A stretch of DNA of 64,000 nucleotides from Cytophagales bacterium (GTDB lineage: Bacteria > Bacteroidota > Bacteroidia > Cytophagales > Microscillaceae), in NCBI GenBank assembly GCA_004293905.1, contig RDZE01000015.1, positions 62,001 through 126,000 of the forward strand. Reading direction: 5' to 3'. Every line of letters starts with the position of its first letter. The stretch's first letter is position 1. Of the stretch, positions 34,076-43,143 are shown piece by piece. Position numbers and translations under genes: made by a program. The notes beneath the pieces were generated by a model that saw nothing but the letters and a program-made list of their open reading frames with translations, did not search any database and was not told the DNA's origin.

Positions 34076-35224
34076 TAAGTGTGATTTTTTCATAAGCCGC
34101 TCTGTGGCTGTTTCAAGGGTTTGATTTTGCTTAGCGAAACAAACCCTTAATACTTTATGGTCAGTTTTATGAGCATAAAATACTGAAATGGGAATAGTTG
34201 CTACTCCAATTTCACGCGTAAGGCGTTTGGCATATTCTACATCATTCTCTTGGCTTAGGTGTGCATAAGAAATTGTTTGAAAATAAGTTCCTTCACAAGG
34301 CAACAACTCAAAGGGGGTTTGACTTAATAGCGTTCGGCAATAGTCGCGCCTTTCTTGGTAGAAAGTAGGCAGTTCTAAATAATGATTCGGGTTTTTCAGG
34401 TAAGCAGCTAAAGCAACTTGTGTGGGTGTATGGGCAGAAAAAGTAACAAATTGATGTACTTTTCTAAACTCTTGTGTGAGCGCGACAGGTGCTATACAAT
34501 AGCCTATTTTCCAACCTGTAGCATGGTAAGTTTTTCCAAAAGAAGAAATTACAAAACTTTTTTCACGCAGAGTGGGGTATTTTAATACACTTTCATGGGT
34601 TTCATTATCGAAAATGATGTGCTCATAAACCTCATCACTGATGAGCCATAGATGAGGATTTTCGGCTACTACTTTTTCTAACTGTTGCATATCTTCTTTG
34701 CGCCAAATTCGCCCTGTAGGGTTATGGGGTGTATTGAAAATAATAGCTTTTGTTTGCGGGTTAATGGCTTTTTTGATAGCTTCCCAATCTACAGAAAAAT
34801 CCTTTTTAAGGGATATACTTATGGGTGTAGCCTTACTAAGCAAGATAGCAGGAATATAAGAATCATAAGCAGGTTCAACCACAATGATTTCATCTTTGGG
34901 GTGCGCAATGGTAGTGATGGCATCGAAAAGTGCCTCCGTAGCCCCTGCTGTAATGGTGATTTCAGTTTCGGGGTGTGGTGCATATTGGTATAACTGCTCT
35001 GTTTTGATACTGATTTGTTCGCGAAGGCTTATCAAACCTGCCATAGGAGCGTATTGATTCATACCACTTTGCATGGCTTGGTCTATTTCTTTGATGAGTG
35101 CTTCGGCTACTTTGAAATCAGGAAAGCCTTGTGATAAATTAACGGCTTGGTGTTCTTGTGCTAAGGCACTCATAGTGGTAAAGATAGTAGTGCCTACTTG
35201 TGGTAATTTGCTTTGTATACTCAT
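34061..35224 (-). CDS. Methionine (branched-chain-like) aminotransferase, PLP class I
   Basis: A 387-residue PLP enzyme of fold type I, class I/II aminotransferases, closest in pattern to methionine aminotransferase YbdL. It shows SQGFPDF near residue 35, YAPMAGLISLRE, the substrate-binding PHNPTGR, SDEVYEH with the PLP-contact Asp, the Schiff-base Lys in SSFGKTYHATGWKIGY, and a C-terminal Arg in LRVCFAK. The amino-group donor is inferred. It has its own unit and overlaps nhaD by 15 bp at the 3' end. Confidence 0.85.
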   Translation of the reverse strand: MSIQSKLPQVGTTIFTTMSALAQEHQAVNLSQGFPDFKVAEALIKEIDQAMQSGMNQYAPMAGLISLREQISIKTEQLYQYAPHPETEITITAGATEALFDAITTIAHPKDEIIVVEPAYDSYIPAILLSKATPISISLKKDFSVDWEAIKKAINPQTKAIIFNTPHNPTGRIWRKEDMQQLEKVVAENPHLWLISDEVYEHIIFDNETHESVLKYPTLREKSFVISSFGKTYHATGWKIGYCIAPVALTQEFRKVHQFVTFSAHTPTQVALAAYLKNPNHYLELPTFYQERRDYCRTLLSQTPFELLPCEGTYFQTISYAHLSQENDVEYAKRLTREIGVATIPISVFYAHKTDHKVLRVCFAKQNQTLETATERLMKKSHLLAVQ

Positions 35225-35240
35225 ATAAACAAAAGGATAG

Positions 35241-35288
35241 AAAAAGACTATCTTCTACCTTGATTAGGTGATGAAGAAGATAGTCTTT
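35241..35288 (-). terminator. Terminator after the OmpA-family gene
   Basis: AAAGACTATCTTCT (from 35243) pairs with AGAAGATAGTCTTT (35275-35288); an inner ACCT/AGGT stem is also possible. The U-rich end lies at 35241-35245 on the minus strand. Confidence 0.85.
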
Positions 35289-35297
35289 AGTCAAATA

Positions 35298-36371
35298 TTA
35301 TTTTTTGCCAATGATGTTCATTTCTACCCTTCGGTTGTTGCGTTTTCCTTCGGGGGTATCGTTGGTATCTACAGGTTTGGTTTCGCCATACCAAGCAGTA
35401 GTGATGCGATGCGCAGGTATACCTTTTGAAACCAAATAATCTTTCACGGCATTAACACGCCCTTCGGAAAGTGTCATATTGGCTTCATCAGGACCATCAC
35501 TATCGGTGTGTCCTTCTAAGTGCAAGGTTGTATGACTATATTTATTTAGCAATTCGGCTACTTTATCAAGGGCAGTGTAAAACTCATTTTGTATAACTGC
35601 ACTTCCTGATACAAATTGTACGCGGCTTGCTTCTTTAAGAATGTCTTCTTCTTGTTGAGTAATAATTTCGGGGCAACCTTTATTGCGTGGTACGCCGGGA
35701 ACATCGGGGCATAAATCTTCAGGGTCGGGAACACCGTCTTTGTCTCTATCAGGTGGAGGGCATCCGTTGTACTTAGCTACACCGGGCACATCGGGGCATT
35801 TGTCTTTGTAGTCAGGTATACCATCACCATCAGTATCGGCAGGTGGGCAGCCAAATTTATCTACCACAGTGCCTTTAGGCGAATCGGGGCATAAATCATT
35901 AAAATCGGGAACGCCATCACCATCTTTATCAGGAAAGCAACCTGTTGCATCTACGCTGACATAGAGAGTATCTTTTTCATTTTTGATGAGCAAATCGTGT
36001 ATAATATTGACTTGTACACTGTCTTTTTTGCCCAAATATATCCATACTTTGGCAGGCGTACTGGGGCACTTGTCCGCATTGCCTGTAACACCGTCTTTGT
36101 CAGGATCCATTTTGTAATACTCTGATACATAGATGCTTTTATCGTCTTCAGAACCTTCTACTTTTTTCTTAGTACGTGTAATACGAACCAATCTGTAATT
36201 AATTCCGCCTTTGCTACCTGTAGTTACATCTTTGAAACTCAGCGTGATATTATCATTTTGTAAGCGTGCAAGTACCGTAGAATCTTGCGCTTTTGCTGGC
36301 GACAGAGGCAACAAAATCCATAATAATAAAAGGTTAATCGTAATTAGTATATGCAATAAATTTGTTTTCAT
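35298..36371 (-). CDS. OmpA-family outer-membrane protein with thrombospondin type 3 repeats
   Basis: A 357-residue protein from ATG 36371 (signal peptide ending SPAKAQ; the longer frame adds 16 codons). After a 90-residue N-terminal domain come Ca2+-binding TSP3-like repeats (DKDGVTGNADKCP, DKDGDGVPDFNDLCP, DTDGDGIPDYKDKCP, DKDGVPDPEDLCP), about residues 95-245. A C-terminal OmpA domain (about 255-357: LEGHTDSDGP, NMTLSEGRVNAVKDYLV, GKRNNRRVEM) should bind peptidoglycan. It is a typical cell-envelope anchor in Bacteroidota. Confidence 0.93.
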   Translation of the reverse strand: MKTNLLHILITINLLLLWILLPLSPAKAQDSTVLARLQNDNITLSFKDVTTGSKGGINYRLVRITRTKKKVEGSEDDKSIYVSEYYKMDPDKDGVTGNADKCPSTPAKVWIYLGKKDSVQVNIIHDLLIKNEKDTLYVSVDATGCFPDKDGDGVPDFNDLCPDSPKGTVVDKFGCPPADTDGDGIPDYKDKCPDVPGVAKYNGCPPPDRDKDGVPDPEDLCPDVPGVPRNKGCPEIITQQEEDILKEASRVQFVSGSAVIQNEFYTALDKVAELLNKYSHTTLHLEGHTDSDGPDEANMTLSEGRVNAVKDYLVSKGIPAHRITTAWYGETKPVDTNDTPEGKRNNRRVEMNIIGKK

Positions 36372-36432
36372 AGGAATAACTTTAATAAAGAAGTAAGAAA
36401 TACATAAACTATGCCACATAGAATACGCATTG

Positions 36433-36440
36433 CAAAGGTA
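36433..36440 (-). promoter_or_regulatory. -7 element of the TSP3-OmpA gene
   Basis: TACCTTTG on the minus strand, about 60 bases upstream of the ATG at 36371. No TTG at the ideal -33 spacing. Confidence 0.4.
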
Positions 36441-36526
36441 AATATTTCATGGCAATTATTATGCATCGCTAAATCTTTGCGTTCACTTTTTTGACATGTA
36501 GTACTTTTTGACTAACTTGCAACGCT

Positions 36527-38215
36527 ATGGAGGCTATAGAAAAAGACAAAAAATTCATTGTTTCGGCACGAAAATACCGCCCCGCTACTTTCGATACAGT
36601 GGTAGGGCAAAGCCATATTACCACCACCTTAAAAAATGCTCTGAAAACCAAACAGTTAGCACAGGCTTTCCTGTTTTGCGGTCCGCGAGGTGTAGGGAAA
36701 ACTACTTGTGCACGCATTTTAGCCAAAACGATTAACTGCCAAAATATTACTCCTGAATACGAAGCCTGCGGAACTTGTGAGTCTTGCGAGGCTTTTCAAC
36801 ACAATGCTTCATTGAATGTTTATGAATTAGATGCCGCCTCGAACAATAGCGTAGATGATATTCGTAATTTAGTAGACCAAGTGCGTTTCCCACCACAAAT
36901 AGGCAACAAGAAAGTATACATCATAGATGAGGTGCACATGCTCTCTACGGCGGCTTTCAATGCTTTTTTGAAAACCTTAGAAGAACCCCCTTCTTATGTT
37001 ATATTTATATTAGCAACTACTGAAAAGCATAAAATTATCCCTACTATTTTATCACGCTGTCAGATTTTTGACTTCAAACGCATTGAAAATAAAGACATTA
37101 GCGAACACTTGGCAAATATAGCCCAACGCGAACACATAGAAGCTGAAATAGAAGCCTTAGACCTGATCGCTAAAAAAGCAGATGGAGGTTTGCGCGATGC
37201 GCTTTCACTTTTCGATTTAGTAAGTACTTTTTCTGTTGATAGAAAAATCACCTATAAAAATACACTCGAAAACCTTCATATTTTAGATTATGAATATTAT
37301 TTTAGGGTAACCGATGCACTATTGGCAAAAGACATTCCAAGGGCTTTATTGCTTTTAGATGACATCATGAAGCAGGGTTTTGATGGGCATTTGTTCATTT
37401 CGGGGCTTGCCACACATCTCCGCGACCTTGTTTACTGCAAAGACGCTACTACTTTGACTTTGTTACAAGTAAATCAGAATGCCAAAGAAAAATACCAATT
37501 ACAAGCCGCAGAAGCGAGTTTGGCTTTTTTATACAATGCATTGGACAAAGCCAACGACTGTGATTTGAACTACAAGAATAGTAAAAACCCTGAATTGCTC
37601 TTACAACTGACCCTCATCAAGATAGCACACCTCCCCGAAATGATACAACAACAGGAAGAGGCAAAAAAAAAAATTGATGTCGTAACAGAAACGCCCCCTG
37701 TAGAGTATGGCAAAAATAGTAGCAGCACTCCTAATAATACGAATGTAACTAATCAAACCATCAAAACACCCTCTATAAAAACAGGAAGTAATAACTATAA
37801 CAGCAATACACAAACCAATACGACTGCTGAAACCGTTGCCAATAAAGTTGATTTAACAAAACCCTATAGCCACGAAGCATTGCAAAAGGCATGGCAAAAT
37901 TTAGCCTCATCAGCAGAATACGATACTATCAAGTTCATTTTTAATACCCCTTTGACTGTTTTGTCTGAAAATCGTTATGAAATTACGTTGGAAAATGAGG
38001 TAATAAAAAACAGAGTTGAGGCGAGTCGTGTAGCAATGCAATCATACCTGCATCAGGTTTTACAAAACAATACTATTCAACTTTCCATCAAAGTAGTAGT
38101 AAGTGATAAACCCGTGAAACCCATCATCTATACCTCATCTGATAAATGGAAAGCACTTCATGAAAAAAATGAACACTTAGGCGAGCTCAAAAACCGTTTG
38201 CAATTATTGATATAA
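36527..38215 (+). CDS. dnaX: DNA polymerase III subunit gamma/tau
   Basis: DnaX is the motor ATPase of the sliding-clamp loader at the replication fork. The 562-residue protein has the Walker A GPRGVGKT (52-59), a zinc knuckle (Cys71, Cys81, Cys84, Cys87), the DEVH Walker B (134-137), and SRC motif ILSRCQIFDFKR. A Thr/Asn-rich linker (about residues 390-450) and a C-terminal tau-like domain follow. It overlaps holA by 12 bp at the 3' end, tail to tail. Confidence 0.96.
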   Translation: MEAIEKDKKFIVSARKYRPATFDTVVGQSHITTTLKNALKTKQLAQAFLFCGPRGVGKTTCARILAKTINCQNITPEYEACGTCESCEAFQHNASLNVYELDAASNNSVDDIRNLVDQVRFPPQIGNKKVYIIDEVHMLSTAAFNAFLKTLEEPPSYVIFILATTEKHKIIPTILSRCQIFDFKRIENKDISEHLANIAQREHIEAEIEALDLIAKKADGGLRDALSLFDLVSTFSVDRKITYKNTLENLHILDYEYYFRVTDALLAKDIPRALLLLDDIMKQGFDGHLFISGLATHLRDLVYCKDATTLTLLQVNQNAKEKYQLQAAEASLAFLYNALDKANDCDLNYKNSKNPELLLQLTLIKIAHLPEMIQQQEEAKKKIDVVTETPPVEYGKNSSSTPNNTNVTNQTIKTPSIKTGSNNYNSNTQTNTTAETVANKVDLTKPYSHEALQKAWQNLASSAEYDTIKFIFNTPLTVLSENRYEITLENEVIKNRVEASRVAMQSYLHQVLQNNTIQLSIKVVVSDKPVKPIIYTSSDKWKALHEKNEHLGELKNRLQLLI

Positions 38216-39229
38216 TATTTTAGCCGTCAGTTCGCGCAAAATTTCTGTATCTTCTATAGAAGCACTGTCTATGCCTTTGGTTTTTAAATCGGCAGTTCGA
38301 ATGGCAGAAATCGCCAATATAATACTGTTCAAAGAGTATTTTTGCAAAGCAGTTTTATAGTCTTTTACAAAAAAAATAGGCACACCCATTGCCTCCGAAA
38401 GCCCCTTATCACTTTTATCAACACTCTGATTGCCTGCTAATAATTTGCAAAAAAATTGGAACAACATAGCAATCGTAGGAATTGCAGGTTGGCTTTTAGG
38501 GTTGCTTTTCCAATGTTGCAAAATACGCATTACCTTCTCCGTTTCTTTTTTTGCCAATGCTCCTTGAAACTCAAAAACATTATATTCGCGGCTTATGCCC
38601 ACATTCTCTTCTACGGCTTTTTCGTCTATTGTTTTTGTATTGCCAAAAGAAATCATTAGTTTGTCTATCTCTGTTCGTAGTCGGCTCATATCTGCCCCTA
38701 TAGACTCTATGAGCATATTAGCAGCCTTAGGCACAATACTAAAACCTTCACTTTTGAGGTATTCTTGTATCCAATCGAAAACCTTGTCTTCTTTTAACTT
38801 TTTGGTTTCGACTACGGTGGCATATTTCTCAAAATTTTTATACAAGGTTGTATTTTTATTAAGCGTTTTATGCTTATGGCAAAGTACCAAAATAGTAGTA
38901 GGGAGTGGGTTTTGGGCATATTTTTCAAGCAATTCTTTTGCCTCTTGCTTGTTCAAATCGGGCATTTGTTGAAACTCCCGCACAATGACTACTTGCTTTT
39001 CTGCCATCATCGGAAAGCGGCGTGCTTGTTGCATCAATACCCCAACATTGATATCTTTTCCGTATAAAATGGTCTGATTAAATCCTTTTTCGGCATCAGA
39101 AATGGCATTTTTTTCTATCTCCTCCGCAATAACATCAATGTAATAACTTTCTTCGCCATGCAACAAATAACAAGTTTTGTATTTTTTCTGTTTTAATTCT
39201 TTCAGAACTGCCTCAGGAGTTTGTAACAT
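38204..39229 (-). CDS. holA: DNA polymerase III subunit delta
   Basis: HolA opens the beta clamp inside the clamp loader. The 341-residue protein begins with LLHGEESYYID, then ARRFPMMAEKQVVIVREFQQM, the typical delta N-terminal domain. A degenerate ATPase domain (LILVLCHKHK-like strand) and a C-terminal helical collar follow. Length is normal for the family. A TATTTTTG -7 element at 39253-39260 drives it, divergent from mtaB. The tail-to-tail overlap with dnaX joins two subunits of the same complex. Confidence 0.92.
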   Translation of the reverse strand: MLQTPEAVLKELKQKKYKTCYLLHGEESYYIDVIAEEIEKNAISDAEKGFNQTILYGKDINVGVLMQQARRFPMMAEKQVVIVREFQQMPDLNKQEAKELLEKYAQNPLPTTILVLCHKHKTLNKNTTLYKNFEKYATVVETKKLKEDKVFDWIQEYLKSEGFSIVPKAANMLIESIGADMSRLRTEIDKLMISFGNTKTIDEKAVEENVGISREYNVFEFQGALAKKETEKVMRILQHWKSNPKSQPAIPTIAMLFQFFCKLLAGNQSVDKSDKGLSEAMGVPIFFVKDYKTALQKYSLNSIILAISAIRTADLKTKGIDSASIEDTEILRELTAKILYQ

Positions 39230-39252
39230 AGTTGCTTTGAAATTTTGAGAGG

Positions 39253-39260
39253 CAAAAATA
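39253..39260 (-). promoter_or_regulatory. -7 element of holA
   Basis: TATTTTTG on the minus strand, 23 bases before the ATG at 39229. Confidence 0.45.
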
Positions 39261-39283
39261 CATAAATATTTATAAAAAATACT

Positions 39284-39291
39284 TAATTTTG
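39284..39291 (+). promoter_or_regulatory. -7 element directly before the mtaB start codon
   Basis: TAATTTTG ends six bases before the ATG at 39298, so +1 should coincide with the start codon. There is no TTG at the ideal -33 spacing. Confidence 0.35.
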
Positions 39292-39297
39292 TGGGTT

Positions 39298-40626
39298 ATG
39301 AAAAAAGTAGCTTTTTATACCTTAGGTTGCAAACTCAACTACTCCGAAACCTCTACCATAGCACGCCAATTTGAGCAGCGCGGTTTTCAGAAAGTAGAGT
39401 TCCAAGAAACCCCAGATATTTACATCATCAATACCTGCTCTGTAACTGAAAATGCAGACAAAAAATGCAGAAAATTGGTCAAAGAGGCGCAACGCATTGC
39501 CCCCAATGCTTACATAGCCATTGTAGGTTGCTACGCACAACTAAAACCCGAAGCCATTGCAAACATAGAAGGCGTAGATGCGGTATTAGGTGCTGCCGAA
39601 AAATTTATGCTTTTAGACCTTATCCCTACTTTTGAAAAACAATCTACTACGCAAGTTTTCAATCAACCCATAGAAAACAGTACAACTTTTCATCATTCCT
39701 ACTCCTATGGCGACCGCACACGTACTTTTTTGAAAGTGCAAGATGGTTGCAATTATAATTGTGCTTTTTGCACCATTCCCCTTGCCAGAGGCGAAAGCCG
39801 AAGCGACAGCATCGCCCATATCATAGCATCGGCAAAGGAGATAGCCAAACAAGGCGATATAAAAGAAATTGTCTTAACGGGTGTCAATACAGGTGATTTT
39901 GGCATACAACAAGGCAGAAGAAAAGAAAGATTTATCGATCTCATCAAAGCACTTGATGAAGTAGAGGGCATAGAACGTTTTCGTATTTCCTCCATAGAAC
40001 CCAATCTATTGAGCAACGAAATCATAGAATTTGTGGCACAATCCAAAAAATTTGTTCCTCATTTTCATATCCCATTACAATCGGGCTCTAATCATATTCT
40101 AAAGCTAATGAACCGCCGCTACGAACGCGAACTCTATGCAGAAAGAGTGCAAACCATCAAAAAACTAATGCCTCAGGCTTGCATTGGTGTAGATGTTATT
40201 GTTGGCTTCCCTGCCGAAGGCGAACATGAATTTCTCGAAACCTATGAGTTTTTGAACCAATTAGACATAGCATATTTGCACGTATTTACCTACTCCGAAC
40301 GCCCCAACACGCGCGCCCTTGAAATAAAACCCAGTGTTTCGCCCGCCCTGCGCAACGAACGCTCAAGCCAATTACATATCCTTTCTGATAAAAAAAAGCG
40401 TTATTTTTATGAAAAAAATATAGGCAATACCTTCCATGTACTTTTCGAAAACGACATAGACGAAGGCAACATGCACGGCTTTACAGAAAACTACATACGC
40501 GTAACTGCCAAATATGACCCCTTAGCTATCAACGACATTAGGCAGGTACGTATCACAGACATCAACCCAAAAATGTTAGCAGAAGTAGAAGAAATAGCCA
40601 ACAACCCCATTGTGCATCATGCTTGA
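39298..40626 (+). CDS. mtaB: tRNA t6A37 methylthiotransferase MtaB
   Basis: MtaB adds a methylthio group to t6A at position 37 of ANN-reading tRNAs. The 442-residue protein has the MiaB-like N-terminal UPF0004 domain (Cys residues in TLGCKLNYSE, NTCSVTE and VGCYAQ, binding the auxiliary cluster), the radical-SAM motif CNYNCAFC (with GCN before it), and a C-terminal TRAM domain. The MtaB branch is favoured over MiaB by the N-terminal KVAFYTLGCKLN. I use ATG 39298 rather than the GTG nine bases upstream. The stop overlaps uvrC by 8 bp. Confidence 0.92.
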   Translation: MKKVAFYTLGCKLNYSETSTIARQFEQRGFQKVEFQETPDIYIINTCSVTENADKKCRKLVKEAQRIAPNAYIAIVGCYAQLKPEAIANIEGVDAVLGAAEKFMLLDLIPTFEKQSTTQVFNQPIENSTTFHHSYSYGDRTRTFLKVQDGCNYNCAFCTIPLARGESRSDSIAHIIASAKEIAKQGDIKEIVLTGVNTGDFGIQQGRRKERFIDLIKALDEVEGIERFRISSIEPNLLSNEIIEFVAQSKKFVPHFHIPLQSGSNHILKLMNRRYERELYAERVQTIKKLMPQACIGVDVIVGFPAEGEHEFLETYEFLNQLDIAYLHVFTYSERPNTRALEIKPSVSPALRNERSSQLHILSDKKKRYFYEKNIGNTFHVLFENDIDEGNMHGFTENYIRVTAKYDPLAINDIRQVRITDINPKMLAEVEEIANNPIVHHA

Positions 40627-42424
40627 AAGTTTGAAAGAAACCCTCAAAAACTTACCCCATGAACCGGGCGTGTATAAATTCTTCAATAAAAACCACGAAA
40701 TTATTTATGTAGGCAAAGCCAAAAACCTGAAAAACAGAGTCAGCAGCTATTTTAATAATGCCCAACAACATAGCTACAAAACACTCCGATTGGTTTCGCA
40801 AATCGTACAAATAGAATTTACATTGGTTGCTAATGAGCTTGAAGCATTGTTGTTAGAAAATAACCTCATCAAAAACCATCAGCCACGCTACAACATAATG
40901 CTCAAAGATGGCAAAACCTATCCCTATTTGTGCCTCACCAAAGAGCATTTCCCAAGATTGATAGTAACAAGGCAATTAGACCGAAGTCAAGGTGCTTTTT
41001 TTGGACCTTACCCCCAAGTAAGAGCCATGCAAACCCTCCTATCACTCATCAAAGAACTTTTCCCACTTCGCACCTGCACACTTTTACTCTCACAAGAAAA
41101 TATAAAAGCGCGCAAATTCAAACTTTGTTTAGAATACCACATCGGCAACTGTAAAGCACCTTGCGAAAACTTGCAAACTGAACAAGAATACGATGAGCAA
41201 ATTGCACAAATCAAACAAATATTGAAAGGCAATACACAAACCGTATTGCAATATTTCAAACAAAAAATGATGCAATGCGCCCAAGAATTAGCCTTTGAAA
41301 AAGCTGAAGAATACAAACAAAAATTTTTTACAATAGAACAATTCCAAGCCAAATCTACTGTCGTAAACCCTAACCTACACGACATAGATGTATGGGCTAT
41401 CGTGAGCAATGAAGAAAACGCCTTTGTTAGTTTTATGTCCGTAAAAAATGGTGCTATCATCTACACCCAAAACATAGAAATAAAGAAAAAATTAGACGAA
41501 AGCGACAGCGAAATATTCACTTTTTTACTTGCCGATTTTCGCGCTCAAGGCATCAGCAAAGCAGAAGAAGTGATAAGCAACGTAGCTCCTAATATCGATT
41601 TTGAACAACTCACTCTTACCATTCCTAAAATAGGGGACAAGAAAAAATTATTAGAATTAGCCCTCAAAAATGCCCTTTTTGCACGCAAAGAAAGCATAGA
41701 AAAAAAACTACAAATAGCCAGTCGAAAACAAGGGTACAGCCTCCTCAAAGAAATGCAAGAAGCCCTACGACTCCCCGAAATACCCACCGATATAGAATGT
41801 TTTGACAACTCCAACATACAAGGCACTAACCCAGTAGCCGCTATGGTACATTTCAAAGATGGCAAACCCTACAAAAAAGAATATAGACATTTTCATATCA
41901 AAACTGTAGAAGGCGCAAACGATTTTGCCTCTATGTACGAAATCATCACACGCCGCTACCAAAGACTCAAAGAAGAAAACAAGCCACTACCCCAACTCAT
42001 CATCATAGACGGAGGCAAAGGGCAACTCAGCAGTGCCTGCCAAGCACTCAAAGACCTTGATATGTACGGAAAAATGCCCATCATTGGCATTGCCAAAAAA
42101 TTAGAAGAGATTTACTTCCCCGAAGACGAAATACCCATTCATCTGAGCAAAAAATCACCCGTCCTGAAACTTATTCAACGCATCAGAGACGAAACGCACC
42201 GCTTCGCCATCACCTTCCACCGCAATACACGCAGCAAAAACAGCTTACATACAGACTTGGAAAATATTGAAGGCATCGGTGAAAAAACCATTGAAGCAGT
42301 TCTCAAACATTTTAAAACTATCAGCAATATTGCCAACGCAAACGCCTCAGACATAGAGAAAATCATCGGAAAAGCCAAAGCGAAACTAATCATTGATTAT
42401 TTTCAAAAAAAAGCAGCCCAATAA
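40619..42424 (+). CDS. uvrC: UvrABC nuclease subunit C
   Basis: UvrC makes both incisions in nucleotide excision repair. The 601-residue protein has the GIY-YIG 3'-incision domain (GVYKFFNKNHEIIYVGKAKN near residue 19), a central UVR/UvrB-binding helix near residues 200-240, the RNase H-like 5'-incision domain (ECFDNSNIQGTNPVAAMV), and a helix-hairpin-helix end (IEGIGEKTIEAVLKHF). I chose ATG 40619 over an upstream TTG. The start overlaps the mtaB stop, so the two are translationally coupled. Confidence 0.96.
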   Translation: MLESLKETLKNLPHEPGVYKFFNKNHEIIYVGKAKNLKNRVSSYFNNAQQHSYKTLRLVSQIVQIEFTLVANELEALLLENNLIKNHQPRYNIMLKDGKTYPYLCLTKEHFPRLIVTRQLDRSQGAFFGPYPQVRAMQTLLSLIKELFPLRTCTLLLSQENIKARKFKLCLEYHIGNCKAPCENLQTEQEYDEQIAQIKQILKGNTQTVLQYFKQKMMQCAQELAFEKAEEYKQKFFTIEQFQAKSTVVNPNLHDIDVWAIVSNEENAFVSFMSVKNGAIIYTQNIEIKKKLDESDSEIFTFLLADFRAQGISKAEEVISNVAPNIDFEQLTLTIPKIGDKKKLLELALKNALFARKESIEKKLQIASRKQGYSLLKEMQEALRLPEIPTDIECFDNSNIQGTNPVAAMVHFKDGKPYKKEYRHFHIKTVEGANDFASMYEIITRRYQRLKEENKPLPQLIIIDGGKGQLSSACQALKDLDMYGKMPIIGIAKKLEEIYFPEDEIPIHLSKKSPVLKLIQRIRDETHRFAITFHRNTRSKNSLHTDLENIEGIGEKTIEAVLKHFKTISNIANANASDIEKIIGKAKAKLIIDYFQKKAAQ

Positions 42425-42511
42425 TTTGGCATATAGGGCTATTTTTATGATATTGCAGCTTAATTGTAAAATCATATTTTCCTAAAATCTTAAATTACTT
42501 AGATTAAAACT

Positions 42512-43036
42512 ATGAAAAAAATCGCATCATTCTCATTTATGCTCCTTTTGGTATGGCTCGTATCTTCATGCGATATGGAAACTAAATTTGAGCGCAAAAC
42601 TGCTAAAAATGGTCTATTCTCCTTAGAAATTGCAGACTATCTGAAAGAAGCAAGCGAGCTTAACAAAACTGCTTCTCTTCAATACAGTAACGAACAGAAA
42701 GAAGTGTACATCATCGTAATAGATGACAGCAAAAAAGAAATCGGTGATAGCTACGACCTAAAAAGTTATTTCGAATTTGCCTCTGGAAACATCAAAGGCG
42801 GCATCAAAGACGCTAAACTTTCTACCCCTACTACCAAAGATGTAAATGGTATGAAACTAATGGTGGGCGAAATTACAGGCTCTTTCAATGACATAGGCGT
42901 ATATTATATCCTTGCTACCGTAGAAAGTAAAGACAATTTCTACCAAGTATTGACTTGGACTATGGAAAAAAACAAAGACTCATTCGGTAAAGATATGATG
43001 AAAATGGTAGAATCTATCAAAGAGGAGAAAAAATAA
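42512..43036 (+). CDS. Lipoprotein of unknown function (paralogue A)
   Basis: A 174-residue protein with a lipobox (VSSC, Cys about residue 20). The mature domain shares a block pattern with the next gene: TASLQYSNEQKEVYIIVIDD, a GDSYDLKSYFEFASGNIK segment, and TGSFNDIGVYYILATVE before FYQVLTWT. I do not recognise the family. The same fold in two adjacent genes shows a tandem duplication. It is followed by a terminator and was probably acquired as a unit. Confidence 0.8.
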   Translation: MKKIASFSFMLLLVWLVSSCDMETKFERKTAKNGLFSLEIADYLKEASELNKTASLQYSNEQKEVYIIVIDDSKKEIGDSYDLKSYFEFASGNIKGGIKDAKLSTPTTKDVNGMKLMVGEITGSFNDIGVYYILATVESKDNFYQVLTWTMEKNKDSFGKDMMKMVESIKEEKK

Positions 43037-43070
43037 CACTTCGGTTTTAAATTCTTCATTTTTCCCAATA

Positions 43071-43108
43071 AAAAATCCTTACAAATGGTAACTTTTGTAA
43101 GGATTTTT
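43071..43108 (+). terminator. Terminator between the two paralogues
   Basis: AAAAATCCTTACAAA (43071-43085) pairs perfectly with TTTGTAAGGATTTTT (43094-43108), with an eight-base loop. Confidence 0.9.
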
Positions 43109-43143
43109 AGTATTAAAATTAAACAAATTATCAAAGCAATATC

